A DNA stretch of 40,255 nucleotides from an uncultured Eisenbergiella sp. GTDB lineage: Bacteria > Bacillota > Clostridia > Lachnospirales > Lachnospiraceae. A program made the position numbers and the translations under genes. Positions 15,793-24,540 of this stretch are shown here, one piece after another; position 1 is the first letter of the stretch; each line of letters begins with the position of its first letter. Under the pieces are notes generated by a model. It ran no database searches and was not told the origin of the DNA. It saw only the letters and a program-made list of their open reading frames with translations. The stretch lies in contig CANQVD010000035.1 of assembly GCA_947627215.1 (NCBI GenBank), positions 1-40,255 of the forward strand, written 5' to 3'.

Positions 15793-17892
15793 TCAGCCGC
15801 CCAGCTTCTGCAGAAGCTCCTCCATATCGATGGGCTTGGGAAGAAAATCGTCCATACTGCTGTCAAAGGCCTTTTCCCGATCCTGCGCTGTACAGTTGGC
15901 GCTGCAGGCGATGATGCGCACCGTCCCCGCATCCGTGCGATTCGCCGCGCGCACCGCGCGGGCCGCTTCGAAGCCGTCCATCTCCGGCATCAGCAGATCC
16001 ATGAGAATGACGCCGTAGGTCCCTTCCGCCGACGCGAGGAACAGCTCAACAGCCCTGGCGCCGTTCACCGCCAGATCAGCCTCATAACCATTCTCCCGCA
16101 GCAGCTCCAGCATGATTTCAGCATTCAGTTCGTTGTCCTCCGCGAGAAGCACCTTCGGTTTTCTCTCCGGTTCAAAGGATAGACTGCCCGCTCCGGCATC
16201 ATCCGACGCTGCGACCCTGGCATCAAAGGAGAACGTAAATACGCTTCCCTCGTCCGGCGCACTGGTAAAACGAAGCTCCCCGCCCATCAGCTTCACCAGA
16301 CGGTGACAGATGGGCAGACCCAGACCGATCCCCTGATCTCCTTTGGAAACGGAATCCCGCTCCTGCGCGAAAGCATCGAAGATATTCTTCTGGAACGCCC
16401 GGCTCATCCCTTTTCCGTTATCCGCCACCTCCATGACCGTGCGCACTTTCCCGTCAGGGATGTCCTCCTGGCGCACCGTGACGGCGACACGGCCGCCCTC
16501 CCGGGTGAATTTACGCGCGTTGTCCAGCAGATTCAGAAGCACCTGCTGGATCCGGACACTGTCGCCGATGACCACCGGATGGATAAGCGCATCCTCCAGC
16601 CGGAAATCCAGCTTCTTATCCTCCATTCCCTTTCGAACGATGGCCTCCACCGTGGAGATCAGGATCTCCAGATCCACCGGCTTCTGTTCTATCCTCACAT
16701 CCTGCTTCTGGATCATGGACATCTCCAGGATATCGCTCACCAGAGAAAGCAGATATTTGGCGGTCAGCGTCGATTGATTCAGATAACGCTCCATCTGCTT
16801 CCTGTCATCCATCCGGAAGGACATCAGATAATTCAGCCCGATAAGGCCGTTGAGCGGCGTCCGGAGCTCATGGCTCATGGTGGACAAAAACCGGCTCTGT
16901 GCCTTCGCATCCGCCCTGGCCTGCGCGGACTGAAGCCGCTGCCGGGTCAGAAGCGCCGCCAGCAAAAGGATCAGCATCCCGGAGGCGCCCAGCGCTGCCA
17001 GCGCATACCGGTAACGGTACAGGAAATCACCGACGGTAAAGGAATACCGGTTCTCCATGATGGCCTGGATCGTGAAGCTGTCCACCTCGTCCTCCTCCAG
17101 CATGGCGATGGATTTATTCAGAATTGAGATCAGCGTGTACCCTTCTTCTCCCACCGGGTCCCCGTTTTCGTCAAAGGCGACCACAGCGGAAAAGCAGAGC
17201 TGATCGTCCAGCCCCAGCACAGGGATCACCTTCAGATTCTCATAGGCCGGCTTATAGAGCCAGTATTCCGCCACATACTGATTCAGGATCATCAGAACGG
17301 CGTCCCCACGGTTGACGGCGGAAAAGCAGTCGTCGATGGTTTCGTAATCCTGAATCGTATATTGAGGAAAGGTTTCGTGCAGTACCTTCCGGATCGTCTG
17401 GGAACCGCTGGAAATCGCCACCGTCTTCCCGGCATCGAAGGAAAAACTGTCTTCGGCCCTCGCCACGATCACCTTCCTGCTGGACAGATAGGGTTCACTG
17501 ATCAGAATTCCGTTGGCGGATACGTTTTCCTGATTGTATTCCACGCTGGTGACCAGATCCAGCCCCTGCTCCATGAGATAGGAATAGGTCACAGAACCGC
17601 CCGGAAGCGGAACATATTCAAAGGAAAGCCCGCTGATCTCTTCGATCCTGTCAAAAATGGAGCGGGAGATCCCGGCCAGCCCGCCGTTTTCCCCCCGAAA
17701 GGAAACCGGAATGCGGTCCTGTACATAGCCGACCCGCAGGACGGGGGCGTTTTCTATATATTCCTGTTCTTCCTCCGTGAACGCCGGCCCGGCCTGTGCG
17801 TGTGCCGTCGTTCCCACAGACAGCCCCAGCGCGGCGAAAAGAAAAACAGCGATAACCTTCCATTGTAAAATACGGCGCAGCATATCCTTCAC
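15793..17892 (-). CDS. Hybrid sensor histidine kinase with periplasmic-binding-type sensor
   Basis: A 699-residue membrane kinase. Order of domains: signal peptide (about 1-32, cut near AHA-QA), an extracellular solute-binding-protein family 3-like sensor (50-285, LRVGYVQDRIPVSF...), a transmembrane helix (296-315), HisKA with phospho-acceptor His341 in STMSHELRTPLNG, HATPase with GIGLGLPICHRLVKLMGG, and a C-terminal receiver with Asp632 in ILMDLLMPEMDG. The sensor resembles amino-acid or amine-binding proteins, so a small nitrogenous ligand is likely but not shown. No Hpt protein or response regulator is adjacent, so the output partner lies elsewhere. The first codon is GTG at 17892; an ATG at 17883 is an alternative. 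Confidence 0.93.
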   Translation of the reverse strand: MKDMLRRILQWKVIAVFLFAALGLSVGTTAHAQAGPAFTEEEQEYIENAPVLRVGYVQDRIPVSFRGENGGLAGISRSIFDRIEEISGLSFEYVPLPGGSVTYSYLMEQGLDLVTSVEYNQENVSANGILISEPYLSSRKVIVARAEDSFSFDAGKTVAISSGSQTIRKVLHETFPQYTIQDYETIDDCFSAVNRGDAVLMILNQYVAEYWLYKPAYENLKVIPVLGLDDQLCFSAVVAFDENGDPVGEEGYTLISILNKSIAMLEEDEVDSFTIQAIMENRYSFTVGDFLYRYRYALAALGASGMLILLLAALLTRQRLQSAQARADAKAQSRFLSTMSHELRTPLNGLIGLNYLMSFRMDDRKQMERYLNQSTLTAKYLLSLVSDILEMSMIQKQDVRIEQKPVDLEILISTVEAIVRKGMEDKKLDFRLEDALIHPVVIGDSVRIQQVLLNLLDNARKFTREGGRVAVTVRQEDIPDGKVRTVMEVADNGKGMSRAFQKNIFDAFAQERDSVSKGDQGIGLGLPICHRLVKLMGGELRFTSAPDEGSVFTFSFDARVAASDDAGAGSLSFEPERKPKVLLAEDNELNAEIMLELLRENGYEADLAVNGARAVELFLASAEGTYGVILMDLLMPEMDGFEAARAVRAANRTDAGTVRIIACSANCTAQDREKAFDSSMDDFLPKPIDMEELLQKLGG

Positions 17893-17941
17893 CCCGTTTT
17901 TCCGAACTCTTCCGGAACGCGATCTTCAAAAATACTTCTCT

Positions 17942-17971
17942 ATTATAGCGCCGTTTCCATGCATTTCTCAA
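17942..17971 (-). promoter_or_regulatory. Promoter of the hybrid kinase gene
   Basis: Minus-strand TTGAGA (17966-17971), 18-nt spacer, TATAAT (17942-17947), about 50 bp before the start codon. Confidence 0.7.
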
Positions 17972-17998
17972 CAGAAACCGAAAAAATTTTAAAACCTC

Positions 17999-19081
17999 TC
18001 AGCAGGGACAGACGCACACCGGCATTCCGGTGCGCACCTCCGCGATCCGGCGCAGGGCGCCGGTTTCGCCGTCCCGGCCCAGGATCGCCAGACTGTCCGA
18101 ATCCTGATTCGCCGCAAGCACATACCTCCCGCCCTCATCGATGCAGAAGTGACGGGGCGTGCGGCCGCCGCAGGAATAATGCCCGGCGGGCGTCAGCGTG
18201 CCGTCCTCTTCGGACACGGCAAAAACCGCCAGGCTGTCATGCCCCCGGTTGGACGCATACAGGTACCGTCCGTCCGGAGAAAGATGCAGGTCCGCCGCCA
18301 TATTCTTCCCCGCGAAATCCTCCGGCAGAGTGGAAATCTCCTGTCGGAGAAGCAGACGGCCGGATACGGCTTCATATCCAAAGACCAGCACCGCAGATCC
18401 CATCTCTCCGGTCACATAGAGGACATTCCGGTCTCTCCCGAACGCCGCGTGGCGCGGTCCGACCCCGGCCCTCACCGCCGTTTCGCCGAGAATACGGAGT
18501 CCGTTCGCATCGGCCCGGTAAGCAAACAGCCGGTCCAGCCCGAGGTCCATGGCAAGAAAGATGCCCTTCCCGAGCCAGATACAGGAATGGGCATGCGGTC
18601 CCTCCTGACGGGCAGGGTCGGCGCCGTGCCCGTGATGCTGCACAAAGCCGGCCTCCCGCAGAGAACCGTCTCCCTGAACGGCATACAGGCAAAGGCTGCC
18701 GCCGCCGTAATTGGACACCGCGGCCCAGCAGCCGTCCGGGCTGAGGGCGATATGACAGGGGTCCTCCCCGCGGGTGGGAAGGACCTGCCGCAGATTCAGA
18801 CGTTCCTTTTTTTCGTCCCATTCCAGGACGCTGACGCTCCCCTGGCCCTTGCCGCCGTATTCTTTCAACTCATTCACACAGTAAACATACCGGTCGCCGG
18901 ACCGCGTTACCCAGGAAGGATTGGGAACCTGTGCCAGCGCGCGCAGGGAAAGCGGCTGTCCCGTTTCCGCATCCAGCTCCAGCAGGGAAATACCCGCTCC
19001 CGTCCCGTGTACGGTTTCTCCGGTTCCAAAAAGAAGCGTTTCCGTATAGCTTCCGATCAGATAACGTTTAACCTGCCGCAT
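17999..19081 (-). CDS. Lactonase-family beta-propeller protein (6-phosphogluconolactonase type)
   Basis: A 360-residue protein of the seven-bladed propeller lactonase family (PF10282, YbhE/Pgl). It shows recurring blade motifs such as DPCHIALSPDGCWAAVSNYGGGSL, GPHAHSCIWLGKGIFLAMDLGLD, GPRHAAFGRDRNVLYVTGE and LHLSPDGRYLYASNRGHDSLAVF. The family member in E. coli hydrolyses 6-phosphogluconolactone; many other members have unknown substrates, and no pentose-phosphate gene is nearby, so the substrate stays open. AAAGGAG lies 6 nt before the ATG. It is 48 bp downstream of the membrane-protein gene and may be cotranscribed with it. Confidence 0.88.
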   Translation of the reverse strand: MRQVKRYLIGSYTETLLFGTGETVHGTGAGISLLELDAETGQPLSLRALAQVPNPSWVTRSGDRYVYCVNELKEYGGKGQGSVSVLEWDEKKERLNLRQVLPTRGEDPCHIALSPDGCWAAVSNYGGGSLCLYAVQGDGSLREAGFVQHHGHGADPARQEGPHAHSCIWLGKGIFLAMDLGLDRLFAYRADANGLRILGETAVRAGVGPRHAAFGRDRNVLYVTGEMGSAVLVFGYEAVSGRLLLRQEISTLPEDFAGKNMAADLHLSPDGRYLYASNRGHDSLAVFAVSEEDGTLTPAGHYSCGGRTPRHFCIDEGGRYVLAANQDSDSLAILGRDGETGALRRIAEVRTGMPVCVCPC

Positions 19082-19129
19082 TGTGCGCTCCTTTCCCTGT
19101 ATTGCGCTCTCCCCTTGTGCCGCATCGTC

Positions 19130-20773
19130 TCATTCCTTTTCGACTGCCCGGACCGGGTTCACATCATAGCCCTGCTCATAGGTCAGCGTCACGCGGTCTC
19201 CTTCTTTCAGCCGCAGCACGCCATAGAGCGATGTATCGCTCAGATCCGCGTCAAACACCGCGTCCTCTCCCTCCAGACAGATGAAATAATGGGTATACCC
19301 GTCCAGCACCACCGGCGCGATCACCTCTGCCACGCCCGTGATCTCCTTCTGCTCCGCCGCCTCCTGGCTCACGATGCCGTTGGTGGACAGAAGCGCATTG
19401 TAATTTTTCTCACATTCCGCCACGGTATCGCCGATGGCCACCCACTGATATTTCTGGATGTTGATCATGGCGTACTTTTTCACCAGCCCGGCGCCGTCCT
19501 TCAGGGCGACGAAGTAGGTGGGCTCTCCGGCGATGTTCAGAAGCAGCGGGAAGGTGGACCGATAGCCCAGATTCTGCACCTGCCCCTCTGCGGAGGACAT
19601 GGCGGAGGTCTCGGTGGCGCCCTCGATCTTGTAATAGCGCGCTTCCATGGTGCGCTGGTTCATCAGCACGAAGCCCACGTTGGACTGATCCCCGTTGACG
19701 GAGGTCAGGCCCGTATACACCCACACGTCGTCGTCCAGCGCGATATAGTTATAGCCGGTGGTGGTGGTCAGGCAGTCCCGCTGTCCCAGAATGCTGTTGA
19801 AAAAGCCGTGCACCAGCACCCCGTGATAGTCATAGAGCTGCATCAGAAGCTCCGCGGAATACACCTTGTCGATCCACTGGGGCACGTCCTCCACCGCGTA
19901 GTCGATGCACTCGCCCGTGACGGCGTTGCAGAGCACCACGCGTCCCACGGTCTGTCCGCCGAAAAGGCCGATGTTGAATTTTTTCACCGGGCAGACCCAA
20001 TAGGGCGTGCCCTCCTCGTCGATCTCGAAGAACAACTGATCGTCAAAAATATAGGTGGGATAATGGAACCGCAGATGCCGGTACAGATACCGGTTGAAAT
20101 ACTCCGATTTGGAATATTTGATCCCCTGATCCAGCATCACGATCTCCGTATCCTGCGTCGCCATATCGATCCGCACATAGGCGGGAATGCCGTTTTTCCG
20201 ATTGGTCAGCCACTTGATGGCACTGGCATATTCCAGCGGCGTCACCCGCACCGGCTTGTTCTGATAGTTGAGCTGGGTATAGTCATCCGACACCTCGAAC
20301 TGAGACACCATATCCACCAGGCTTCCCATCTTCCGGTCCCCCAGCAGGGCCGCCGAATCCTTGTCCAGCAGCGGGATCGTGCTGTAATCCACCTCCCGGA
20401 TGTCCTGCGTGAAATTGCGCTCCTCCACCGCCAGAAGCTGCTGATACCGCGCCGCGTTGATGACGGGTGAGGATAAAAACGAGCCGATCAGGAAAACCGC
20501 CAGGATCAGAAGAAACAGGAGCACGAACCCCTTCAGCGGCTTCCATTCCTTCCAGCTCAGCACCGCCTGAGCGCCGTACAGCTTGTATTCCTTCCGGGCC
20601 CTGCGCACCGCGTACAGCGCGCCCGCGAAGGCCACCAGCGCCAGGATGAAAAACCAGAAGCCGCTGGCGTGGATATTGATGGCCGGCAGCGCGATATAAT
20701 AGTAGACGAACACCGCCAGCAGGGCCAGAACGGCCATCAGCAGATACAGCAACACCTTTTTCCCCTTTTTCAT
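19130..20773 (-). CDS. Conserved-looking membrane protein of unknown function
   Basis: A 547-residue protein with three N-terminal transmembrane segments (about 7-27, 38-55 and 82-100) and a large domain of about 440 residues after the third. The large domain is rich in aromatic beta-type strands (YVRIDMATQDTEIVML, TPYWVCPVKKFNIGLFGG, CLTTTTGYNYIALDDDVWVYTGLTS) and probably lies outside the cell given the topology. A C-terminal unit (EVIAPVVLDGYTHYFICLEG ... VTLTYEQG) looks like an OB-type beta barrel. I do not recognise a named family. GGGAG sits before the ATG. It precedes the lactonase gene by 48 bp. Confidence 0.8.
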   Translation of the reverse strand: MKKGKKVLLYLLMAVLALLAVFVYYYIALPAINIHASGFWFFILALVAFAGALYAVRRARKEYKLYGAQAVLSWKEWKPLKGFVLLFLLILAVFLIGSFLSSPVINAARYQQLLAVEERNFTQDIREVDYSTIPLLDKDSAALLGDRKMGSLVDMVSQFEVSDDYTQLNYQNKPVRVTPLEYASAIKWLTNRKNGIPAYVRIDMATQDTEIVMLDQGIKYSKSEYFNRYLYRHLRFHYPTYIFDDQLFFEIDEEGTPYWVCPVKKFNIGLFGGQTVGRVVLCNAVTGECIDYAVEDVPQWIDKVYSAELLMQLYDYHGVLVHGFFNSILGQRDCLTTTTGYNYIALDDDVWVYTGLTSVNGDQSNVGFVLMNQRTMEARYYKIEGATETSAMSSAEGQVQNLGYRSTFPLLLNIAGEPTYFVALKDGAGLVKKYAMINIQKYQWVAIGDTVAECEKNYNALLSTNGIVSQEAAEQKEITGVAEVIAPVVLDGYTHYFICLEGEDAVFDADLSDTSLYGVLRLKEGDRVTLTYEQGYDVNPVRAVEKE

Positions 20774-20856
20774 ATCCGATCTCCCTTCCGCAGCCGTCCG
20801 CGCATCCGCTCACAGGAACGGCTTTCCACTGAATGAAAGAAAAGCTTTCCGTAAAA

Positions 20857-20885
20857 ACAGGACGCCCTTTTCCATGGCGTCCTGT
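20857..20885 (-). terminator. Terminator of the EF-G-like gene
   Basis: On the minus strand ACAGGACGCC pairs perfectly with GGCGTCCTGT (10 bp) around a 9-nt loop and is followed by TTTTAC. A second hairpin (GGAGATGTC / GACGTCTCC) lies about 25 bp before it. Confidence 0.85.
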
Positions 20886-20993
20886 CTGCACTGACGCGGG
20901 AGACGTCCCGCAAAGCACGACATCTCCGCGTTATTTCCGAATACCGCCCGGCAGTCAAAAATGTTCCGCTTAACGGATATTCCGCAATTTTTG

Positions 20994-23081
20994 TTATTCG
21001 TCGCCGCCCTCCGCGACACTGGCCGCTCTGGCCGCGATCTCCTTCTCCTGCACATCGGAAGGTGCCTGCTCATAGCGTGCGAAGCTGTATTCATACACGC
21101 CGCGCCCGCCGGTCATAGAACGCAGATCGGTGCAGTAGCCGTAAAGCATGGCGGTGGGCACATCCGCTTCGATGATCTGCTTGCCGCCGGCCACAGGAGT
21201 CATCCCCAGCACTCTGCCGCGGCGCTTGTTCAGATCACCCATGACGTCGCCCGTATAGGAATCCGGCACCGTCACCTTCAGGGAGGAGATGGGCTCCAGA
21301 AGCACCGGGCTGGCATCCATGAAGCCCTTCTTGAAGGCCTGGGAAGCCGCCAGCTTGAATGCCATTTCGGAGGAATCCACCGGATGATAGGAGCCGTCGT
21401 AGAGGACCGCCTTCACGCCCACCACCGGATAGGCCGCCATCGGACCCTTCTGCACGGATTCCATGATGCCCTTTTCCACAGCGGGGAAGTAGTTCTTGGG
21501 TACCGCGCCGCCGACGACCTCCTGCTCGAACACGTAGGACTGCTGTACGTCGCCGGAGGGCTCGAAGCGCATCTTCACGTGGCCGTACTGGCCATGCCCG
21601 CCGGACTGCTTCTTATACTTATATTCCACGTCGGATTTCTTCCGGATGGTCTCCCGGTAAGCTACCTTGGGAACATCCAGCTCGATCTTCACTTTATATT
21701 CGTTCTCCAGACGGCTGGCAACGACATCCAGATGCTGGTCGCCCATGCCGTAGAGCAGCGTCTGCCGGTTCTCGGCGTCATTGACCACCATCAGCGTCTT
21801 GTCCTCGTCCGTGATCTTCTGCAGGGACTGGGAGATCTTGTCGATATCGGCCTTGTTGACGGCCTTGTAGCGTTTGGCCGTGTACGGCTTGGAGAACTCG
21901 GTGCGCGCAAAGGTCAGCGGAACCGCCTTGGTGGAAAGGGTGTCGCCCGTGGTGGCGGAGGACTTGGCCAGAGCGCCCAGATCGCCGGCATGCAGCTCGC
22001 TGACTTCTACGGGCTTATTGCCGCAGAGCACATAGAGCTTGCCGATCTTGGCCTCGATGTCCTTATCCCGGTTGTACATCAGATCGTCGGTCTTGAGCAC
22101 GCCGGAGCAGACCTTGATCAGCGAATATTTGCCGATGAAGGGATCCACCATCGTCTTGAACACATACGCGGATTTCGCCTTGGAAAAATCGTAGTCCGCA
22201 TGGAAGATCTCGTTGGTCTTGGCATTGATGCCGGCGCACTCTCTGTCCTCGGGGCTGGGGATATATTTCACGATATCGTCCAGCAGCGTATAGACGCCCT
22301 GACAGAGCAGATTGGAACCCATGGATACGGGAACGATGGAGCCGTCGATGACGTTGGTGCGAAGCGCCGCACGGATCTCCGCCTCGGAGAACGTATCGCC
22401 GCCGAAATACCGCTCCATGAACTCCTCGCTGGTCTCGGCCACCGCCTCCAGCAGGATATCCCGGTATGTCTCCAGGTTGGCCTGGCAGTAATCGGGAACC
22501 GGACAGTCCACCACTTCCTTGCCCTTCCAGCGGTGCCCGGTCTCGGAAACCACGTTCACATAGCCCACAAAGCGCTCGTTCTCCCGAATAGGCAGGTTGA
22601 AGGGCGCGATCTTCTTGCCGTACTTCGCCTCCAGATCCTCCACGATCTGACGGTAGGATACGTTGTCGATATCCATGCCGGTCACAAAAATGAAACGGGG
22701 GAGATGATACTTTTCACACAGCTCCCAGGCCTTCTCCGTCCCCACCTCAATGCCGGACTTGCCGTTGATCACGATGACCGCCGCGCCGGCGACACTCACC
22801 GCCTCCTCCACCTCGCCGACGAAATCAAAGTATCCGGGCGTATCCAGCACATTGATCTTCACGCCGTTCCACTCGATGGGAATGACGGACGTGCTGATGG
22901 AGATCTGCCTCTTCTGTTCTTCCTTGCCGAAGTCGCTTATGGTATTGCCATCGGGCACCTTCCCCATTCTGGACGTGATGCCGGCCAAATATGCCATCGC
23001 TTCCGCCAGGCTGGTCTTGCCGGAACCGCCATGGCCCAGCAGAACCACATTGCGGATCTTGTCAGTCGTGTAAATATTCAT
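20994..23081 (-). CDS. EF-G-like translational GTPase
   Basis: A 695-residue protein of the elongation-factor-G-like subfamily found beside true fusA in many Firmicutes. Visible parts: G1 GHGGSGKTSL (about residues 10-19), G3 DTPGYFDF, domain II from about 290, and domain IV/V blocks (SGGHGQYGHVKMRFEP, RRGRVLGM, YCTDLRSMTGGRG). The G4 motif, normally NKxD, reads TGMD (FVTGMDIDN) here. Members of this subfamily have been tied to translation or ribosome recovery roles, but the exact job is uncertain. GGAGG is 7 nt before the ATG at 23081; an ATG 6 nt earlier is too close. It is a single-gene unit with its own promoter and terminator. Confidence 0.9.
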   Translation of the reverse strand: MNIYTTDKIRNVVLLGHGGSGKTSLAEAMAYLAGITSRMGKVPDGNTISDFGKEEQKRQISISTSVIPIEWNGVKINVLDTPGYFDFVGEVEEAVSVAGAAVIVINGKSGIEVGTEKAWELCEKYHLPRFIFVTGMDIDNVSYRQIVEDLEAKYGKKIAPFNLPIRENERFVGYVNVVSETGHRWKGKEVVDCPVPDYCQANLETYRDILLEAVAETSEEFMERYFGGDTFSEAEIRAALRTNVIDGSIVPVSMGSNLLCQGVYTLLDDIVKYIPSPEDRECAGINAKTNEIFHADYDFSKAKSAYVFKTMVDPFIGKYSLIKVCSGVLKTDDLMYNRDKDIEAKIGKLYVLCGNKPVEVSELHAGDLGALAKSSATTGDTLSTKAVPLTFARTEFSKPYTAKRYKAVNKADIDKISQSLQKITDEDKTLMVVNDAENRQTLLYGMGDQHLDVVASRLENEYKVKIELDVPKVAYRETIRKKSDVEYKYKKQSGGHGQYGHVKMRFEPSGDVQQSYVFEQEVVGGAVPKNYFPAVEKGIMESVQKGPMAAYPVVGVKAVLYDGSYHPVDSSEMAFKLAASQAFKKGFMDASPVLLEPISSLKVTVPDSYTGDVMGDLNKRRGRVLGMTPVAGGKQIIEADVPTAMLYGYCTDLRSMTGGRGVYEYSFARYEQAPSDVQEKEIAARAASVAEGGDE

Positions 23082-23168
23082 GTTCATTCCTCCGTATGAT
23101 GCAGATTCTGGGTATTCTGTCAGAGATTTCAATCCATATAGATCCAGGCAAAATAACCCCATGGGGAT

Positions 23169-23197
23169 ATTTTACTAAACTTTTCAGGGATTGGCAA
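23169..23197 (-). promoter_or_regulatory. Promoter of the EF-G-like gene
   Basis: Minus-strand TTGCCA (23192-23197), 17-nt spacer, TAAAAT (23169-23174); both boxes match five of six consensus bases. Confidence 0.75.
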
Positions 23198-23231
23198 GCC
23201 GTTTCAGCAAATTAAACAGATTTTTCTGCTG

Positions 23232-23260
23232 TTGATTTCCCGGTTCGGCCATGTTAATAT
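23232..23260 (+). promoter_or_regulatory. Promoter of the prephenate dehydrogenase gene
   Basis: TTGATT (23232-23237), 17-nt spacer, TAATAT (23255-23260), followed by the ribosome site GAGG before the ATG at 23311. Confidence 0.6.
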
Positions 23261-23310
23261 AGAAAAGGCAAAATTTGACCGTTCCATGCGTCAGAAATGA
23301 GGAAATGCAC

Positions 23311-24399
23311 ATGCTCACCTGCGGTTTTATCGGTTTCGGGCTCATCGGCGGCTCCATCGCCAGGGCCCTGAAACAGAACAAAGCGGATATCCGTATTCTC
23401 GCCTGCGATCCCAGCCCGGAGACCAGACGCCTCTGCACGGAGCAGGGAATCGCCGATGCGGCCTATGAAGCGCCCTGCAGCGCTTTTGGGGACTGTGACT
23501 TCATCTTTCTGTGCGCGCCCGTCTCCCATAATGAAGAAAATCTGCAGCGCGTTCTCCCTTTCTTAAAGGAAGGAGCCGTTCTGACGGACGTGGGCAGCGT
23601 CAAGACGCCCATCAACGACTGTGTCCGCCGCCTGGGCCTGACGGACCGCTTCATCGGCGGGCACCCCATGGCGGGCAGCGAACGCGTGGGCTATGCCAGT
23701 TCCAAGGCTTCCCTTCTGGAAAACGCCTATTACATCATGACGCCCGCTCCCGATGTTCCGCAGGAGGCCGTGACGCGGTTCACCAAACTGGTCCGCTCCA
23801 CCGGCGCGATCCCGCTGCTGATCGGCAGCGAAAAGCACGACTATGTCACCGCCGCCGTCAGCCATCTGCCCCATATCATCGCTGCCTCTCTGGTTAATCT
23901 GGTAAAGGAGCACGACGAGGACGGCGTGATGAAGGCCATCGCCGCCGGAGGCTTCAAGGATATCACCCGGATCGCCTCCTCCTCCCCCGTCATGTGGCAG
24001 CAGATCTGTTTGACCAATACGGTCAATATCTCCGGACTGCTCTCGGACTATATCGGCGCGCTGGAGAAGATCAGACGGGAGCTGGACGCGAAAAGCGCGG
24101 AGGAGCTCTATGACTTTTTCGATACCGCCCGGCTCTACCGGGATTCCTTCATCGACGCCAACAGCGGCCCCATCAAGAAGGCCTATACCATCCGCGTGGT
24201 GATCCCGGACGAAGCGGGTTCGCTGGCGGAGGTCGCCACGCTGCTGGCCGCCAACGGCATCAGCATCAAGAACATCGGCATCTCCCACAACCGGGAAGCG
24301 GAGGAAGGCGTGCTGATCATTGAATTCTATGACGAAAATGCCATCGAACGGGCCGTGAAGCTGCTGACCCGCCGGAACTTCGAGATCGCCGGACGCTGA
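23311..24399 (+). CDS. tyrA: Prephenate dehydrogenase with ACT domain
   Basis: NAD-dependent oxidative decarboxylation of prephenate to 4-hydroxyphenylpyruvate in tyrosine synthesis. The 362-residue protein opens with the nucleotide-binding GFIGFGLIGGSIARAL (residues 4-19), has the GGHPMAGSE block with the active-site His near residue 115, and a C-terminal ACT domain (about 293-362, YTIRVVIPDEAGSLAEVATLL) that would give tyrosine feedback control. The ATG at 23311 is 8 nt after GAGG, better than the ATG at 23305. It forms a single-gene unit; no other aromatic-pathway gene is adjacent. A strong bidirectional terminator follows at once. Confidence 0.95.
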   Translation: MLTCGFIGFGLIGGSIARALKQNKADIRILACDPSPETRRLCTEQGIADAAYEAPCSAFGDCDFIFLCAPVSHNEENLQRVLPFLKEGAVLTDVGSVKTPINDCVRRLGLTDRFIGGHPMAGSERVGYASSKASLLENAYYIMTPAPDVPQEAVTRFTKLVRSTGAIPLLIGSEKHDYVTAAVSHLPHIIAASLVNLVKEHDEDGVMKAIAAGGFKDITRIASSSPVMWQQICLTNTVNISGLLSDYIGALEKIRRELDAKSAEELYDFFDTARLYRDSFIDANSGPIKKAYTIRVVIPDEAGSLAEVATLLAANGISIKNIGISHNREAEEGVLIIEFYDENAIERAVKLLTRRNFEIAGR

Positions 24400-24411
24400 G
24401 ATGACAGATAA

Positions 24412-24458
24412 AAAGCTGCCTTCGGGCGGGGTTTTCTTTCCCGTCTGAGGGCAGCTTT
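24412..24458. terminator. Bidirectional terminator between tyrA and the flavodiiron gene
   Basis: AAAGCTGCC pairs with GGCAGCTTT, extended inward by TTCGGGCGGG / CCCGTCTGAG with G-U pairs. The plus strand continues TTTCTTTCC; the minus strand continues into TTTTTATC. It can end both convergent genes. Confidence 0.85.
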
Positions 24459-24540
24459 CTTTCCTTCCGTATGATGATCTCTGATCGCGGTCGGCCGCAT
24501 CGGCCGCACCGGCATCATCCGCACCGGTTCCGGCGCTATT

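Noticed and set aside
18149-23099. Two long plus-strand frames opposite the lactonase, membrane protein and EF-G-like genes
   Set aside because: Antisense shadows rich in His, Arg and Gly with no motifs or start signals.
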